Shown here: piece after piece, positions 1 through 8,258 of the stretch
Position numbering within the stretch: the stretch's first letter is position 1
Layout of the letters: every line of letters begins with the position of its first letter
Origin: Clostridiales bacterium
GTDB taxonomy: Bacteria > Bacillota > Clostridia > Christensenellales > CAG-138
NCBI GenBank assembly: GCA_004554165.1
Contig: SFNQ01000001.1
Location: 62,001-126,000 of the forward strand
DNA length: 64,000 nucleotides
Direction: 5' to 3'
Made by a program: the position numbers and the translations under genes
Notes under the pieces: generated by a model
The model's input: the letters and a program-made list of their open reading frames with translations, nothing else
Databases searched by the model: none
What the model was told of the DNA's origin: nothing

Positions 1-1
1 G

Positions 2-100
2 CTGACGGGCCCCGTTACGCCGGAAGTACCGGCCTCGGTGATCCAGCTTCACCCCGACTGCACGGTTTACTGCGACGAGGAGGCGGCCGCGCTGCTATGA
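2..100 (+). CDS. nagB: Glucosamine-6-phosphate deaminase, C-terminal end (partial)
   Basis: Only the last 32 codons lie in the window; the gene starts upstream. The tail carries TGPVTPEVPAS followed by LHPDCTVYCDEEAA. This matches the C-terminal signature of NagB, the cytoplasmic enzyme that converts glucosamine 6-phosphate to fructose 6-phosphate and ammonia. The stop overlaps the next start codon in ATGA, so the two genes are probably translationally coupled. With so little sequence the call rests on this tail alone. Confidence 0.68.
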   Translation: MTGPVTPEVPASVIQLHPDCTVYCDEEAAALL

Positions 101-759
101 TGAAAAATACCGATCTGTTTTCCGATCTGTCTGCGACGCTTGCCGCATCCCTGTTTGAAGAAACGGAGTACCCCTGGGAGGTTCTCCCGAGAATCAAGGA
201 CTTTGTCCTCGCGCTGGGCCCAAGGCTGGATGGGAGCGAGTATGAACGCGTAGCCGATCAGGTCTGGATTCACCGGAGCTGCAAGGTCTACGATACCGCG
301 GTGATTCTGGGCCCCACGATCATCGGGGCGGAGACGGAGGTGCGGCCCTCAGCCTTTATCCGCGGCAGCGTGCTCGTGGGAAGGAACTGCGTCGTCGGCA
401 ATTCCACGGAGCTGAAAAACTGCATTCTCTTTGACCGGGTGCAGGTGCCGCACTACAACTATGTGGGCGATTCCATTTTCGGATATCGGGCGCACACGGG
501 CGCAGGCGCGATCTGCTCCAACGTCAAGAGTGATAAAACGTCCGTTGCCGTACACGGCCCGGAGGGAGAACTGCCCACAGGGCTCAGGAAGTTCGGCGCG
601 ATTCTCGGCGACCATGTGGAGGTGGGCTGCAACAGCGTACTCTGCCCTGGCACGGTGATCGGGCAAAACTCCAATGTTTACCCCCTTTCGCGGGTGCGCG
701 GCGTGATTCCGGCAGGCCACATCTACAAGGCCGAGGGAAACGTCGTGGAAAAGCGATAG
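97..759 (+). CDS. Left-handed beta-helix (GlmU C-terminal-like) protein
   Basis: This 220-residue protein has an N-terminal helical part (about 1-50) and then hexapeptide-type repeats with isoleucine, valine or leucine at regular spacing (about 60-215), the mark of a left-handed beta-helix. The repeats resemble the acetyltransferase half of GlmU, but no nucleotidyltransferase domain is present. It is therefore probably an acyl- or acetyltransferase, or a sugar-nucleotide binding protein, rather than a pyrophosphorylase. Its start codon overlaps the stop of the nagB-like gene, which points to an amino-sugar role. The substrate is unknown. No clear terminator follows. Confidence 0.75.
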   Translation: MMKNTDLFSDLSATLAASLFEETEYPWEVLPRIKDFVLALGPRLDGSEYERVADQVWIHRSCKVYDTAVILGPTIIGAETEVRPSAFIRGSVLVGRNCVVGNSTELKNCILFDRVQVPHYNYVGDSIFGYRAHTGAGAICSNVKSDKTSVAVHGPEGELPTGLRKFGAILGDHVEVGCNSVLCPGTVIGQNSNVYPLSRVRGVIPAGHIYKAEGNVVEKR

Positions 760-1209
760 GGGGCGCCAAAGAGCGGCCGGAGCAGCGCCGGGCCAGGGCG
801 CAGCACCGCTGCTTTGAGGCACGCACTCTCCGGCCAACCGAAATTTCGCCGCGGCACCGGCGGGCCAGCAACGCGGCCGGTTGACAGGATCGGCGCTCTC
901 CGCCGACGGCCCCGACGGGGCTTTCGGGCGGCGAAAGCAGAGAATACGTTCCCGTCAACGGGCGATCCGTTCCGGCGACCTCCGCCGGAGCCGGAGAAGC
1001 CAAGAGGAACTGCGGCCCCATAACAGGCCAAATGAAGGTCTTTGACAGGCGTACCCTCCGTGCCTTTCTTACAGCGGCGCGGAGGGCCGTTTCTTTCCGC
1101 TTGAAAAGCCCGGCAGCCTGCGATGGAATCCCGGGGTTTTCTCATTTTCGGGGCGGCAGATTGTTTCCGGCGTTTCTGCCGCCGGTGTTCGCCGGGCCGG
1201 AGACGGCCA
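760..1209. other. GC-rich intergenic stretch
   Basis: I see no convincing gene here. The open frames lack ribosome sites and recognisable content. Two weak hairpins occur: GCCCC/GGGGC at 909-921 followed by TTT, and CCCTCCG/CGGAGGG at 1054-1086 with a long loop. Either could end transcription from the left. The convergent DUF4363 gene ends at 1210. Confidence 0.5.
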
Positions 1210-1593
1210 TTACAGCAGCGCGGCGAAGGAGAACAGCTCGATTTGCCGAAGCTCGGCAACGCCAGTGCGGATGGCAGCAGCAGAGACGAGGATATCCTCC
1301 CGCTCCGTCACAAAGCGCGCGCTTTCCGCAGCAGCCAGCAGCGCATCCACCGTGGCGTGATCCATAAACAGCTTGCACTGCGGCAGGCGCGCGCCCGCAA
1401 CTTCCGCCAGCGCTTCCAGCGCCGCGCGTGCTGCGGGCAGGTCGTCCGCCTGCGCGGCGCGCTCTGCCTTCAGGGCGGCGGCCAGAAGCTGGTCCGTCAC
1501 GCGCGAAAGATATAGCGACGGGACGATAAAGAGGAAGATGAGCAGCGCTATGACCACGATGTTCGCCACGCGCCGGACACGGTTAAACCGCAC
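1210..1593 (-). CDS. DUF4363 family membrane-anchored protein
   Basis: This 127-residue protein has one N-terminal membrane segment (about 9-30) followed by an alpha-helical, alanine- and leucine-rich domain. That layout is the DUF4363 family, whose function is not established. The start is GTG at 1593, with GGAGGTG about 9 bases upstream. The gene overlaps the end of the DUF421 gene by 11 bases. The two families are often adjacent in Clostridia, sometimes linked to spore or envelope functions, but that role is inference. Confidence 0.72.
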   Translation of the reverse strand: MRFNRVRRVANIVVIALLIFLFIVPSLYLSRVTDQLLAAALKAERAAQADDLPAARAALEALAEVAGARLPQCKLFMDHATVDALLAAAESARFVTEREDILVSAAAIRTGVAELRQIELFSFAALL

Positions 1594-2311
1594 GGCCGGT
1601 CACCTCCGTCCGGACAACGCTCTGCCGCGCGCCCAGCGACTGCCGCGTCTGCACGCGGAGCATACCGTCCGGCGTAAGCTGGGCGAAGAACACGTCCTGC
1701 GGCCGCATGACCCCGGCCTGCCGCAGCTTCGAGCGCACCCAGGCCTCGTCCACGCCGCAGGTGGCGATGGCTTTTTTGCAGAGCTCGCCGTCGAGCACCA
1801 GCATGTAGGCCAGACCCTCCCCGCCGCCCGAGGGCAGGTTCAGATCGCGCAGGGTGGGCGTCTGGCACTCGCTGCGCTGCAAAACGCTCAGGGTTCCGTT
1901 GGTTTCGAGTATGGCATAGCTGACGTTGCCGATGTCAAAGACATCCTTGGCGCGGAGCTGATCCAGAAGGTCCATGACCGTATAGTTTGCAGCGCGCATG
2001 GTGTCCTCCTGCAAAATGCCGTCCGCCACCAGCAGCAGGGCATTGCCGCAGAATACCCGCCGCATCCGCGAGCTTTTGAGGCTCAGATAGTTTACCACCT
2101 GCTGGATGAGATACAGCGCAAGGATGGGTACGATGCTGTAAACCAGCGGCGTACCCGTATCCCCGATGGCGCAGGAGGCCAGGTCCGCCACCATCAGCGT
2201 AATCAGCAGGTCAAAGGGCTGCAGATCCGCCACCTGGCGCTTGCCGGTCAGCCGCAGCACCGTGAACACCAGCGCGTACATCAGCGCCGCGCGCAGAAAC
2301 AGGATCAACAT
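1583..2311 (-). CDS. DUF421 (YetF/YcaP-like) membrane protein
   Basis: This 242-residue protein has three membrane segments near the N-terminus (about 1-20, 32-50 and 57-80) and then a soluble YetF-type domain. The domain includes the family pattern of a leucine-rich LLDQLR segment followed by YAILETNG. I chose the ATG at 2311 because AAGGAGGG lies just upstream in the right spacing. The longer open frame adds 28 residues with no ribosome site. It is expressed with the DUF4363 gene downstream. The family has no settled biochemical function; members are membrane proteins of Firmicutes and proteobacteria. Confidence 0.82.
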   Translation of the reverse strand: MLILFLRAALMYALVFTVLRLTGKRQVADLQPFDLLITLMVADLASCAIGDTGTPLVYSIVPILALYLIQQVVNYLSLKSSRMRRVFCGNALLLVADGILQEDTMRAANYTVMDLLDQLRAKDVFDIGNVSYAILETNGTLSVLQRSECQTPTLRDLNLPSGGGEGLAYMLVLDGELCKKAIATCGVDEAWVRSKLRQAGVMRPQDVFFAQLTPDGMLRVQTRQSLGARQSVVRTEVTGRAV

Positions 2312-2387
2312 GTTACCGTGTCCGCCCTCCTTGTGTGGCGCAGGCGTGACAGCCGCGCGTCTTTTTTCTAGCATTTCCCGATTCCGG

Positions 2388-2416
2388 TTGACCATTCGCC
2401 CCCGCCGTGAGAAAAT
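2388..2416 (+). promoter_or_regulatory. Candidate promoter for the dCMP deaminase-thyX operon
   Basis: TTGACC at 2388-2393 is followed after 17 bases by GAAAAT at 2411-2416. The -35 box matches five of six consensus bases and the -10 box four of six. It lies 36 bases ahead of the ATG at 2452, between divergently transcribed genes. Confidence 0.42.
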
Positions 2417-2451
2417 AGAGCAAGGATTTGGAAAGGGAGGGAAAAGTCCGA

Positions 2452-2871
2452 ATGGAGCGCATCAGCAAGGAGAATTACTATCTTTCCATCGCCGCAGAGG
2501 TGGCAAGACGCTCGACCTGCCTGAGAAGGCAATACGGCGCGGTGATCGTCAAAAACGACGAGATTGTGGCCACGGGCTACAATGGCGCGCCGCGGGGGGA
2601 CGAAAACTGCTGCGACGTCGGCTCCTGCTGGCGTGAGCGCAACAACATCCCCCATGGCGAGCAGTATGAAAAATGCGTGGCTGTACATGCGGAGCAGAAC
2701 GCCATCATTTCCGCCAGCCGGCGCGACATGCTGGGAAGTACGCTGTATCTTTCGGGATTTGAGGCGGGAAGGCCCATTGAGGATGCAACGCCCTGCCTGA
2801 TCTGCGCAAGGCTCATCAAGAACGCGGGGATTGCCCGCGTGGTCAATCGGAAGGGAGAGGTCAGGATATGA
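2452..2871 (+). CDS. dCMP deaminase family protein (ComEB-like)
   Basis: This 139-residue zinc-dependent cytidine/deoxycytidylate deaminase fold has the metal and proton-shuttle motif HAE (His79, Glu81) and the second zinc motif PCLIC (Cys115, Cys118). Length and motifs fit deoxycytidylate deaminases, which convert dCMP to dUMP. A GGGAGGG ribosome site precedes the ATG at 2452. An earlier TTG at 2428 in the same frame has no such site. The stop overlaps the start of thyX by four bases, so its likely product dUMP is the substrate of the next enzyme. Extra cysteines at 53-59 fit the additional zinc site of many dCMP deaminases. Confidence 0.88.
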   Translation: MERISKENYYLSIAAEVARRSTCLRRQYGAVIVKNDEIVATGYNGAPRGDENCCDVGSCWRERNNIPHGEQYEKCVAVHAEQNAIISASRRDMLGSTLYLSGFEAGRPIEDATPCLICARLIKNAGIARVVNRKGEVRI

Positions 2872-3632
2872 ATATCGGCCGGGTAGGCGAGGGCAAGGTC
2901 GTCCTCATTGCGGGGGGCGGCAGGGTGTATACGGACGTGGCCGCGCGCTTTACGCGCTCCGAGCGGGGGCTTGCGGAAATCATTGCCTCGCCCTATAACG
3001 AAAAGCTGGTGCGCGCCATCGTGGACAAGGGACATCTGGCCGCCACGGAATTCGACTATTTCCTCTTTGGCGTGGAAGGGTATTCCCGGGTGACGGAGGT
3101 GCAGCTTGTCAGAAAGCGCATGGCCAACTACCTCATCAAGAGCGGCCGCGTGGACAAGGGCGGCAAGCGCTCCTTCGACGTGGTGCTGCCCGAGGGCGTG
3201 CTTCAGCACAGCGCGGCCTGCACGCTGCCGGACGGAACGCGCCTGACCGTTTCCGGCCGGGATCTGCTGGCCCTCACGGAGCAGTGGTACAACGCGGGGG
3301 TGGAAGCGGGTCTGCATGAGGAGGACCTGCGCTATCTTAAGCCGCAGGCGACGGAGTTCAAGGCGCTCATCGGCATGAATGCCCACGCGCTGCTGGACTG
3401 GTTTAAAATCCGCTGCTGCAAAAACGCGCAGGCGGAGATCCGCGACATGGCCTGGAAGATGCTCAGGCTCTGCAAGGAGGCCGCGCCCGACCTGTTTCGC
3501 GACGCCGGCCCCTCCTGCGTGGCGCTGGGCTACTGCCCGGAGAACGACTTTCAGCATAAGGACTGCCGCGTGATCCGAAAGGATCGGGCGCTGGAGATTC
3601 TGCGCCAGCAGGCCGGAAGCACTGCCGAATAA
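2868..3632 (+). CDS. thyX: FAD-dependent thymidylate synthase
   Basis: This 254-residue protein matches ThyX, which makes dTMP from dUMP using methylene-tetrahydrofolate, FAD and NADPH. The C-terminal half carries LKPQATEF and AQAEIR, both characteristic of the family. The family RHR-x7-S signature appears as RKR-x7-S (residues 82-84, Ser92): the histidine is replaced by lysine. It overlaps the dCMP deaminase gene by four bases, which gives a compact dCMP to dUMP to dTMP module. I see no thyA in the window. Whether this variant keeps full activity cannot be judged from sequence. Confidence 0.87.
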   Translation: MNIGRVGEGKVVLIAGGGRVYTDVAARFTRSERGLAEIIASPYNEKLVRAIVDKGHLAATEFDYFLFGVEGYSRVTEVQLVRKRMANYLIKSGRVDKGGKRSFDVVLPEGVLQHSAACTLPDGTRLTVSGRDLLALTEQWYNAGVEAGLHEEDLRYLKPQATEFKALIGMNAHALLDWFKIRCCKNAQAEIRDMAWKMLRLCKEAAPDLFRDAGPSCVALGYCPENDFQHKDCRVIRKDRALEILRQQAGSTAE

Positions 3633-3675
3633 GCGGCGGCGGGATGTGCGGGAGAGCCACGGAGGGGAGGGTTGG

Positions 3676-4602
3676 ATGCGCCTTTTTACACGATGGATGC
3701 GATTGCAGATCCGTCTGCTCAAGCCCTTTGTTACGGGTATGGACATCGAGGCCTGCCGGAAATCGCAGGACAGGCTGGGCGCCATGGGCGCAAGGATATT
3801 GAGCGAGCATGTACACGCGGAGGACGCGGGTGTTCCGGGCGTAACGACCGCCTGGCTTTCTCCCACGCCGGAAAAGACCCGGGGCAGCCGCGCCATACTG
3901 TATCTCCATGGCGGCGGCTATACTGCGGGAAATCTGGAATACGCAAAGGGCTTTGGCAGCATCCTCTGCAACATGACGCAGCAGGAGGTGCTCTGCGCCG
4001 CGTACCGGCTGGCGCCGGAGACGCCCTTTCCGGGCGCGCTGGAGGACGCGCTTGCGGCCTACCGGGCGATGCTCTGTCTGTACGCCCCGGAGAACATCTC
4101 CCTTGTGGGCGAATCCGCAGGCGGCGGGCTGTGCTTTGCGCTGGCGCTGCGCCTGAAGGAGCTGGCGCTGCCGCAGCCCTGCTGCATTGTAGCCCTGTCG
4201 CCCTGGACGGATCTGACCATGACCTCGGAGAGCGTGAAAAACAACCAGAAGCGGGACCCCTGCCTGTCTGCGGCGCTGCTGGACGGCTATGCGGAGATGT
4301 ACGCGCAGGAGGACCGGCGGAATCCGCTGGTTTCGCCGCTGTTTGGCGCGCTGGAGGGACTGCCGCCCTCGGCAATCTTCGTCGGGACGCATGAGGTGCT
4401 GCTGGACGACTCCACCGTGATGGCGGAGCGGCTGCGGGAGGCGGGCGTGAAATGTGAACTGCACGTGGCGCGGGGCATGTGGCATGTGTACCCGCTGTAC
4501 GGCGTACGGGAAGCGCGGATGGCGCTGCGCCGTATCCACGCATTTATAGACGAACACACAAAGGATGGGCCGGCCCATGACGCACAGCAGAGCGAAGAAT
4601 AG
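3676..4602 (+). CDS. Alpha/beta hydrolase of the HSL (hormone-sensitive lipase-like) type
   Basis: This 308-residue esterase/lipase-like enzyme has the oxyanion-hole motif HGGG (78-81) and the nucleophile elbow GESAG (Ser147). A late acidic pair (LLDD) and WHVYPLY probably supply the acid and histidine of the triad. GGAGGGGAGGG precedes the ATG at 3676; the longer frame from 3646 lacks a site. It ends 25 bases inside the acyltransferase-like gene, and a zinc-ribbon membrane protein follows. A hydrolase beside an acyltransferase suggests paired ester formation and cleavage on a shared, unknown substrate. Confidence 0.85.
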   Translation: MRLFTRWMRLQIRLLKPFVTGMDIEACRKSQDRLGAMGARILSEHVHAEDAGVPGVTTAWLSPTPEKTRGSRAILYLHGGGYTAGNLEYAKGFGSILCNMTQQEVLCAAYRLAPETPFPGALEDALAAYRAMLCLYAPENISLVGESAGGGLCFALALRLKELALPQPCCIVALSPWTDLTMTSESVKNNQKRDPCLSAALLDGYAEMYAQEDRRNPLVSPLFGALEGLPPSAIFVGTHEVLLDDSTVMAERLREAGVKCELHVARGMWHVYPLYGVREARMALRRIHAFIDEHTKDGPAHDAQQSEE

Positions 4603-5917
4603 CGCGGCGCAGCCGCAGGCCAGGGATGAGTGGATGCCGCTGGACAACGCGGCGCACATCTATCCGGCTGCGCGCTCCAGAAACTGGACCGCGCTGTTCC
4701 GCGTGAGCATGGAGCTGACGGAGCCCATAGAGCCGGCCGCGCTGGAACGGGCGCTGTCGCGTACGCTTCGGCGCTTCCCCGCCTACGGGATGCGCCTGCG
4801 CTACGGCCTGTTCTGGCACTATTTTGAGCGGATTGCCCAGCCGCCCGCCATCCAGAAGGACGTGCAGAATCCCTGCGTGCGCATGGACCTTCGGGAGAAC
4901 AACGGCTATATGTTCCGCGTGCGCTGCCATGAAAACCGGATTGCCGTGGAGATCTTCCATGCTCTGAGCGACGGCACGGGCGGCATGTGCTTTTTAAAGA
5001 CGCTTGTGGCGGAATACCTGCGGCTGAAATACGGCGCGCAGATTCCCTTTACCGATGAGATTTTGAATTGCGACGAGGAGGCGCGGCCCGAGGAGCTGGA
5101 GGACAGCTTTCTGCGCTATGCCCGCAGCGTTCCCATGTCCCGGGGCGAGAGCCGGGCCTATCCGCTGCGCGGCACGCACGAGCGGGAGCACGTTACGCAT
5201 GTGATCACGGGGTTGCTCTCCGCCGATGCGGTGAAGGAACGGGCAAAGGAGTTCGGCGCCACCGTCAGCGAGCTGCTCACGGCGCTTTTGATCCTCGCCA
5301 TCCGCAGAGTGCAGCAGAAGGAGCACAGCCGCAAACGGCGCGTTATGCCGGTCAAAATCTGCGTACCGGTGAACATGCGCAAGTTTTACGGCTCACGCAC
5401 CATGCGAAATTTTGCCTCCTACGTCAACCCCGGCATCGAGCCGGTATACGGCGAATACACGCTGGAGGAGACGATCTCCGCCGTGCGGCACTATATGGGC
5501 CTGATGGCCACGGAAAAGCAGCTCAACGCAAAGTTTACCACGAACGTGCTCTCCGTGCGCAACAACTTTCTGCGCGCAACGCCGCTGTTTCTCAAAAACC
5601 CGACCCTGCGGCTGATGTTCCGGCTCACCGGGGACCGGCAGACCAGCGGACTTTTTTCAAACCTCGGCAACAGCCCCCTGCCGCCGGCAATGCAGACCTA
5701 TGTGAAGCGGACGGACTTTCTCGTGGGGCCGCTGCGCTATAATCCCGTTACCTGCGCCTGCGTCAGCAACAACGGCCTGATGTGCATCAACTTCTGCCGC
5801 GTAATCCGCGAAGCGGAGGTGGAGCGGAACTTCTTTACCTCCCTTGTGCGGCTGGGGCTGCATGTGCGGGTGGAGAGCAACCGCGCGCAGAACAACATTA
5901 CCATGATTTTGAGGTGA
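4577..5917 (+). CDS. Condensation/alcohol acyltransferase-like protein
   Basis: This 446-residue protein has the chloramphenicol-acetyltransferase/condensation-fold motif HALSDG (His128, Asp132, Gly133), the HxxxDG catalytic signature of alcohol acyltransferases, PapA5-like enzymes and NRPS condensation domains. It stands alone, without carrier or adenylation domains. I chose the ATG at 4577 because AAGGA lies 11 bases upstream; the ATG at 4565 overlaps that site. The reading frame overlaps the hydrolase gene by 26 bases, and the DUF6320 gene follows after 7 bases. It probably transfers an acyl group to an alcohol or lipid head; donor and acceptor are unknown. Confidence 0.8.
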   Translation: MTHSRAKNSAAQPQARDEWMPLDNAAHIYPAARSRNWTALFRVSMELTEPIEPAALERALSRTLRRFPAYGMRLRYGLFWHYFERIAQPPAIQKDVQNPCVRMDLRENNGYMFRVRCHENRIAVEIFHALSDGTGGMCFLKTLVAEYLRLKYGAQIPFTDEILNCDEEARPEELEDSFLRYARSVPMSRGESRAYPLRGTHEREHVTHVITGLLSADAVKERAKEFGATVSELLTALLILAIRRVQQKEHSRKRRVMPVKICVPVNMRKFYGSRTMRNFASYVNPGIEPVYGEYTLEETISAVRHYMGLMATEKQLNAKFTTNVLSVRNNFLRATPLFLKNPTLRLMFRLTGDRQTSGLFSNLGNSPLPPAMQTYVKRTDFLVGPLRYNPVTCACVSNNGLMCINFCRVIREAEVERNFFTSLVRLGLHVRVESNRAQNNITMILR

Positions 5918-5924
5918 GTTTGCT

Positions 5925-6632
5925 ATGTCCTACTGCGTCAACTGCGGCGTGGAGCTTGCGCCGTCGGAGCGGGCCTGCCCCCTGTGCGACACGCCGGTGT
6001 TAAACCCGGCCTCGCCCTGGACGGAGCCGCCGCAGATGCCCTACCCGCACCGGGTGGAACGCATTATGCGCCGCATCGACCGGCGCTACGGCGCGGCGCT
6101 CTGCTCGCTGGTGCTGCTCATTCCCGCGATGATTACGCTGCTGGTGGATCTGCTTGCAAACGGCCAGCTCAACTGGTCGCCCTATGTGATCGGCGCGCTG
6201 CTCATCGTATTCGTCTTTGCGCTGGTGCCCTGGTATTTTGACAGGCCGCGCTACCTGCTCTATATTGCGCTGGATGCGGCAACGGTGCTGCTGTATCTGG
6301 CCTATATCAGCGCAAAGACCGCGAACTTTGCCTGGTTCTTTCCGCTGGGCGCTCCGCTGACGCTGATTGTCGCCGCGCTTGCGGCGGGCTGCGTGGTTTC
6401 GCTGAGGGCGCGGGGGATTTCCGGCCTCTATCGCCCGGCGGCCATGCTCTGCTGCGTTGCAATCGCCTGCGTGCTGGTGGAGCTCTGTATCGACCTGCAC
6501 TCCTGCGGCAGCTTCCGGCCCATCTGGTCCCCGCTGGCAGCGGCGCCCATGCTGGTGCTCGCCGCAATGCTGCTGTTGATCGAAAAGAAACAAAGCCTGA
6601 AGGACAAGATTCGCCGCCGCCTGTTCCTGTAG
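5925..6632 (+). CDS. DUF6320-like zinc-ribbon integral membrane protein
   Basis: This 235-residue protein opens with a small zinc ribbon made of two CxxC pairs (Cys4/Cys7 and Cys18/Cys21), followed by a proline-rich linker and about six membrane segments between 55 and 222. The architecture matches DUF6320, a family without a known function. It starts seven bases after the acyltransferase-like gene, so the hydrolase, acyltransferase and this protein form a tight three-gene set. It may anchor or regulate the set at the membrane, which is inference. Confidence 0.75.
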   Translation: MSYCVNCGVELAPSERACPLCDTPVLNPASPWTEPPQMPYPHRVERIMRRIDRRYGAALCSLVLLIPAMITLLVDLLANGQLNWSPYVIGALLIVFVFALVPWYFDRPRYLLYIALDAATVLLYLAYISAKTANFAWFFPLGAPLTLIVAALAAGCVVSLRARGISGLYRPAAMLCCVAIACVLVELCIDLHSCGSFRPIWSPLAAAPMLVLAAMLLLIEKKQSLKDKIRRRLFL

Positions 6633-6659
6633 GCAGCGGCACGGAGGAGAAGGACAAGC

Positions 6660-7328
6660 ATGGAACAAGAGACCAACGGGATGGAGCTTCTGCTGGACAG
6701 CGCGGAGACCCGGGAGCTGCTGGAAAAGACGCGCCCCTACATGGAGATGATGATGCAGTACAACGCCGCGCTCCGGGAGATCCGCACAAAGTTTGAGGTG
6801 CTGGACGACGAGTTCTCCGTCCGCTATAACCGCAACCCCGTCGAAACCATCAAGACGCGGGTGAAAAAACCGCTCAGTATCCACGAAAAGCTGCGGCGTA
6901 AGGGCCTGAGCATGTCGGTGGAGAGCATTCGCTCGGGAATTACGGACGTTGCGGGCATCCGTGTGATCTGCTCCTTTGTGGAGGATATCTATGCCCTGTC
7001 GGATATGCTTTTACAGCAGGACGACTTGCGGCTCCTGCGCAGAAAGGATTATATCGCAAAGCCCAAGGAGAATGGCTACCGCAGCCTGCACCTGATCGTC
7101 GAGGTGCCCATTTTCCTCACCGACCGGAAGGAGTATATCCCCGTGGAGGTGCAGCTGCGCACCATCGCCATGGATTTTTGGGCCAGCCTGGAGCACAAGC
7201 TCAAGTATAAAAAGGACATCCGGGAGGCGGAGGCCATTGCCGCGGAGCTTGCGATCTGCGCCGAGCAGGTGGCAAGCCTTGACCTGCACATGCAGCAGAT
7301 TCACAAAAGGATCGAACACGAGAATTAG
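6660..7328 (+). CDS. relQ: Small alarmone synthetase (RelQ/YjbM type)
   Basis: This 222-residue single-domain (p)ppGpp synthetase has the family segments DVAGIRVICSF, KENGYRSLHL, VEVQLRT and DFWASLEHKL. These form the nucleotide-binding and catalytic core of Rel/SpoT synthetase domains. There is no hydrolase, TGS or ACT domain, so it belongs with the small alarmone synthetases, which make pppGpp or ppGpp under stress. GGAGGAGAAGG lies ahead of the ATG. It is the last gene of the forward run that begins with dCMP deaminase; the 27-base gap suggests co-transcription with the DUF6320 gene. Confidence 0.9.
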   Translation: MEQETNGMELLLDSAETRELLEKTRPYMEMMMQYNAALREIRTKFEVLDDEFSVRYNRNPVETIKTRVKKPLSIHEKLRRKGLSMSVESIRSGITDVAGIRVICSFVEDIYALSDMLLQQDDLRLLRRKDYIAKPKENGYRSLHLIVEVPIFLTDRKEYIPVEVQLRTIAMDFWASLEHKLKYKKDIREAEAIAAELAICAEQVASLDLHMQQIHKRIEHEN

Positions 7329-7469
7329 TCCCGGCCGCTTCTCTGCGCAGGGGAGTGGAGGGACACAAAAGGAAAAGGGGCGGCGATTGCCCGAACAAAG
7401 GGGAGGAGCGGTTCGTATTCCAAAAATACGATGGAGCGGGTCGTTTTCGCTTTCTCCGCCAGGGGAGAG

Positions 7470-7919
7470 CTATCGTTCCATCCGGATCACATATTCGGCC
7501 GTTCCCTCTTCCAATTTCCGTTCGCCCATCCGCAGAAAGCCATGCGAGAGATAGAAGTCGATCGCCCTCGTGTTTTTTTCAAGAACCCACAGGCGGCTGC
7601 ATTTCATCTGCGCAACGGCATATTCTATCAGTGCGCTCCCAATGCCCTGATTCCGGAAAAAGGGATCAACATACAGCTCCCTGATCCAACGATCTTCCAA
7701 GGCAAGCACTCCCTTTACAAATGCATCGTCATAGACCCAGATGTTCTTCAGCGCATCGGGGGTCTCAAGCAACTTCTTCGCCAAAGGGCAGACCTGCATT
7801 TCCCCAAACGAAACGATATCATTGCAAAAGATGGCGCGGCAGTGGGTTCTTTTTGTAAAGATCAGTATTTCCGCAATTCTTGAGACATCCGCTGGCGTTG
7901 CCTTTCGTATGTTCTCCAT
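7470..7919 (-). CDS. GNAT family N-acetyltransferase
   Basis: This 149-residue GNAT enzyme has the acetyl-CoA loop RNQGIGSAL (motif A) after the beta strand IRELYVDP, and the late pattern NTRAIDFYLSHGF typical of motif B. GGAGAAT precedes the ATG. Base composition is visibly lower in GC than its neighbours, and it stands alone between unrelated genes. Both observations hint at later acquisition. The substrate cannot be told from sequence. Confidence 0.85.
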   Translation of the reverse strand: MENIRKATPADVSRIAEILIFTKRTHCRAIFCNDIVSFGEMQVCPLAKKLLETPDALKNIWVYDDAFVKGVLALEDRWIRELYVDPFFRNQGIGSALIEYAVAQMKCSRLWVLEKNTRAIDFYLSHGFLRMGERKLEEGTAEYVIRMER

Positions 7920-8258
7920 TCCGATTCTCCCCGATTTCTGCTTTGCTTAATTGCGGGAGGGAAGCGCGGGCAACAGGGCCGGGGCCGGACAGAAGAAGCC
8001 GGGCGTGGGCTGCGGGTCAGGAGGACCGGCCAATTCGGAATTGGCGCTTTGTGGCGTCCGCCGGCCGCGGCCTTTTTCCGCAGCGGATGCGCGGGCCTGC
8101 TCGCCCGTGCCGGGTTGAACGGGCTTCGCAGGGGGGGGCGGGCGCAGCCCGCGGCTTCGCCGCGGGCCGGGCGCGAAAGAACAGCCCCCGGCCTCCCGGC
8201 AGGCTGGCGCGCCCGGCAGGACGGCCCGGGGGCCGTCCGCTGCGCCCGTTTCCCCCGG
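7920..8258. other. GC-rich intergenic stretch with hairpins
   Basis: No gene is supported. Two perfect hairpins stand out: GCCAATT/AATTGGC at 8029-8045 with a CGG loop, and GCCCGCGGC/GCCGCGGGC at 8147-8167 with a TTC loop. Neither is followed by a clear T-run on either strand. The rest is low-complexity G and C. Confidence 0.5.

Noticed and set aside
881..886. TTGACA as a promoter -35 box
   Set aside because: No -10-like box lies 16-18 bases downstream, and no gene follows on that strand.
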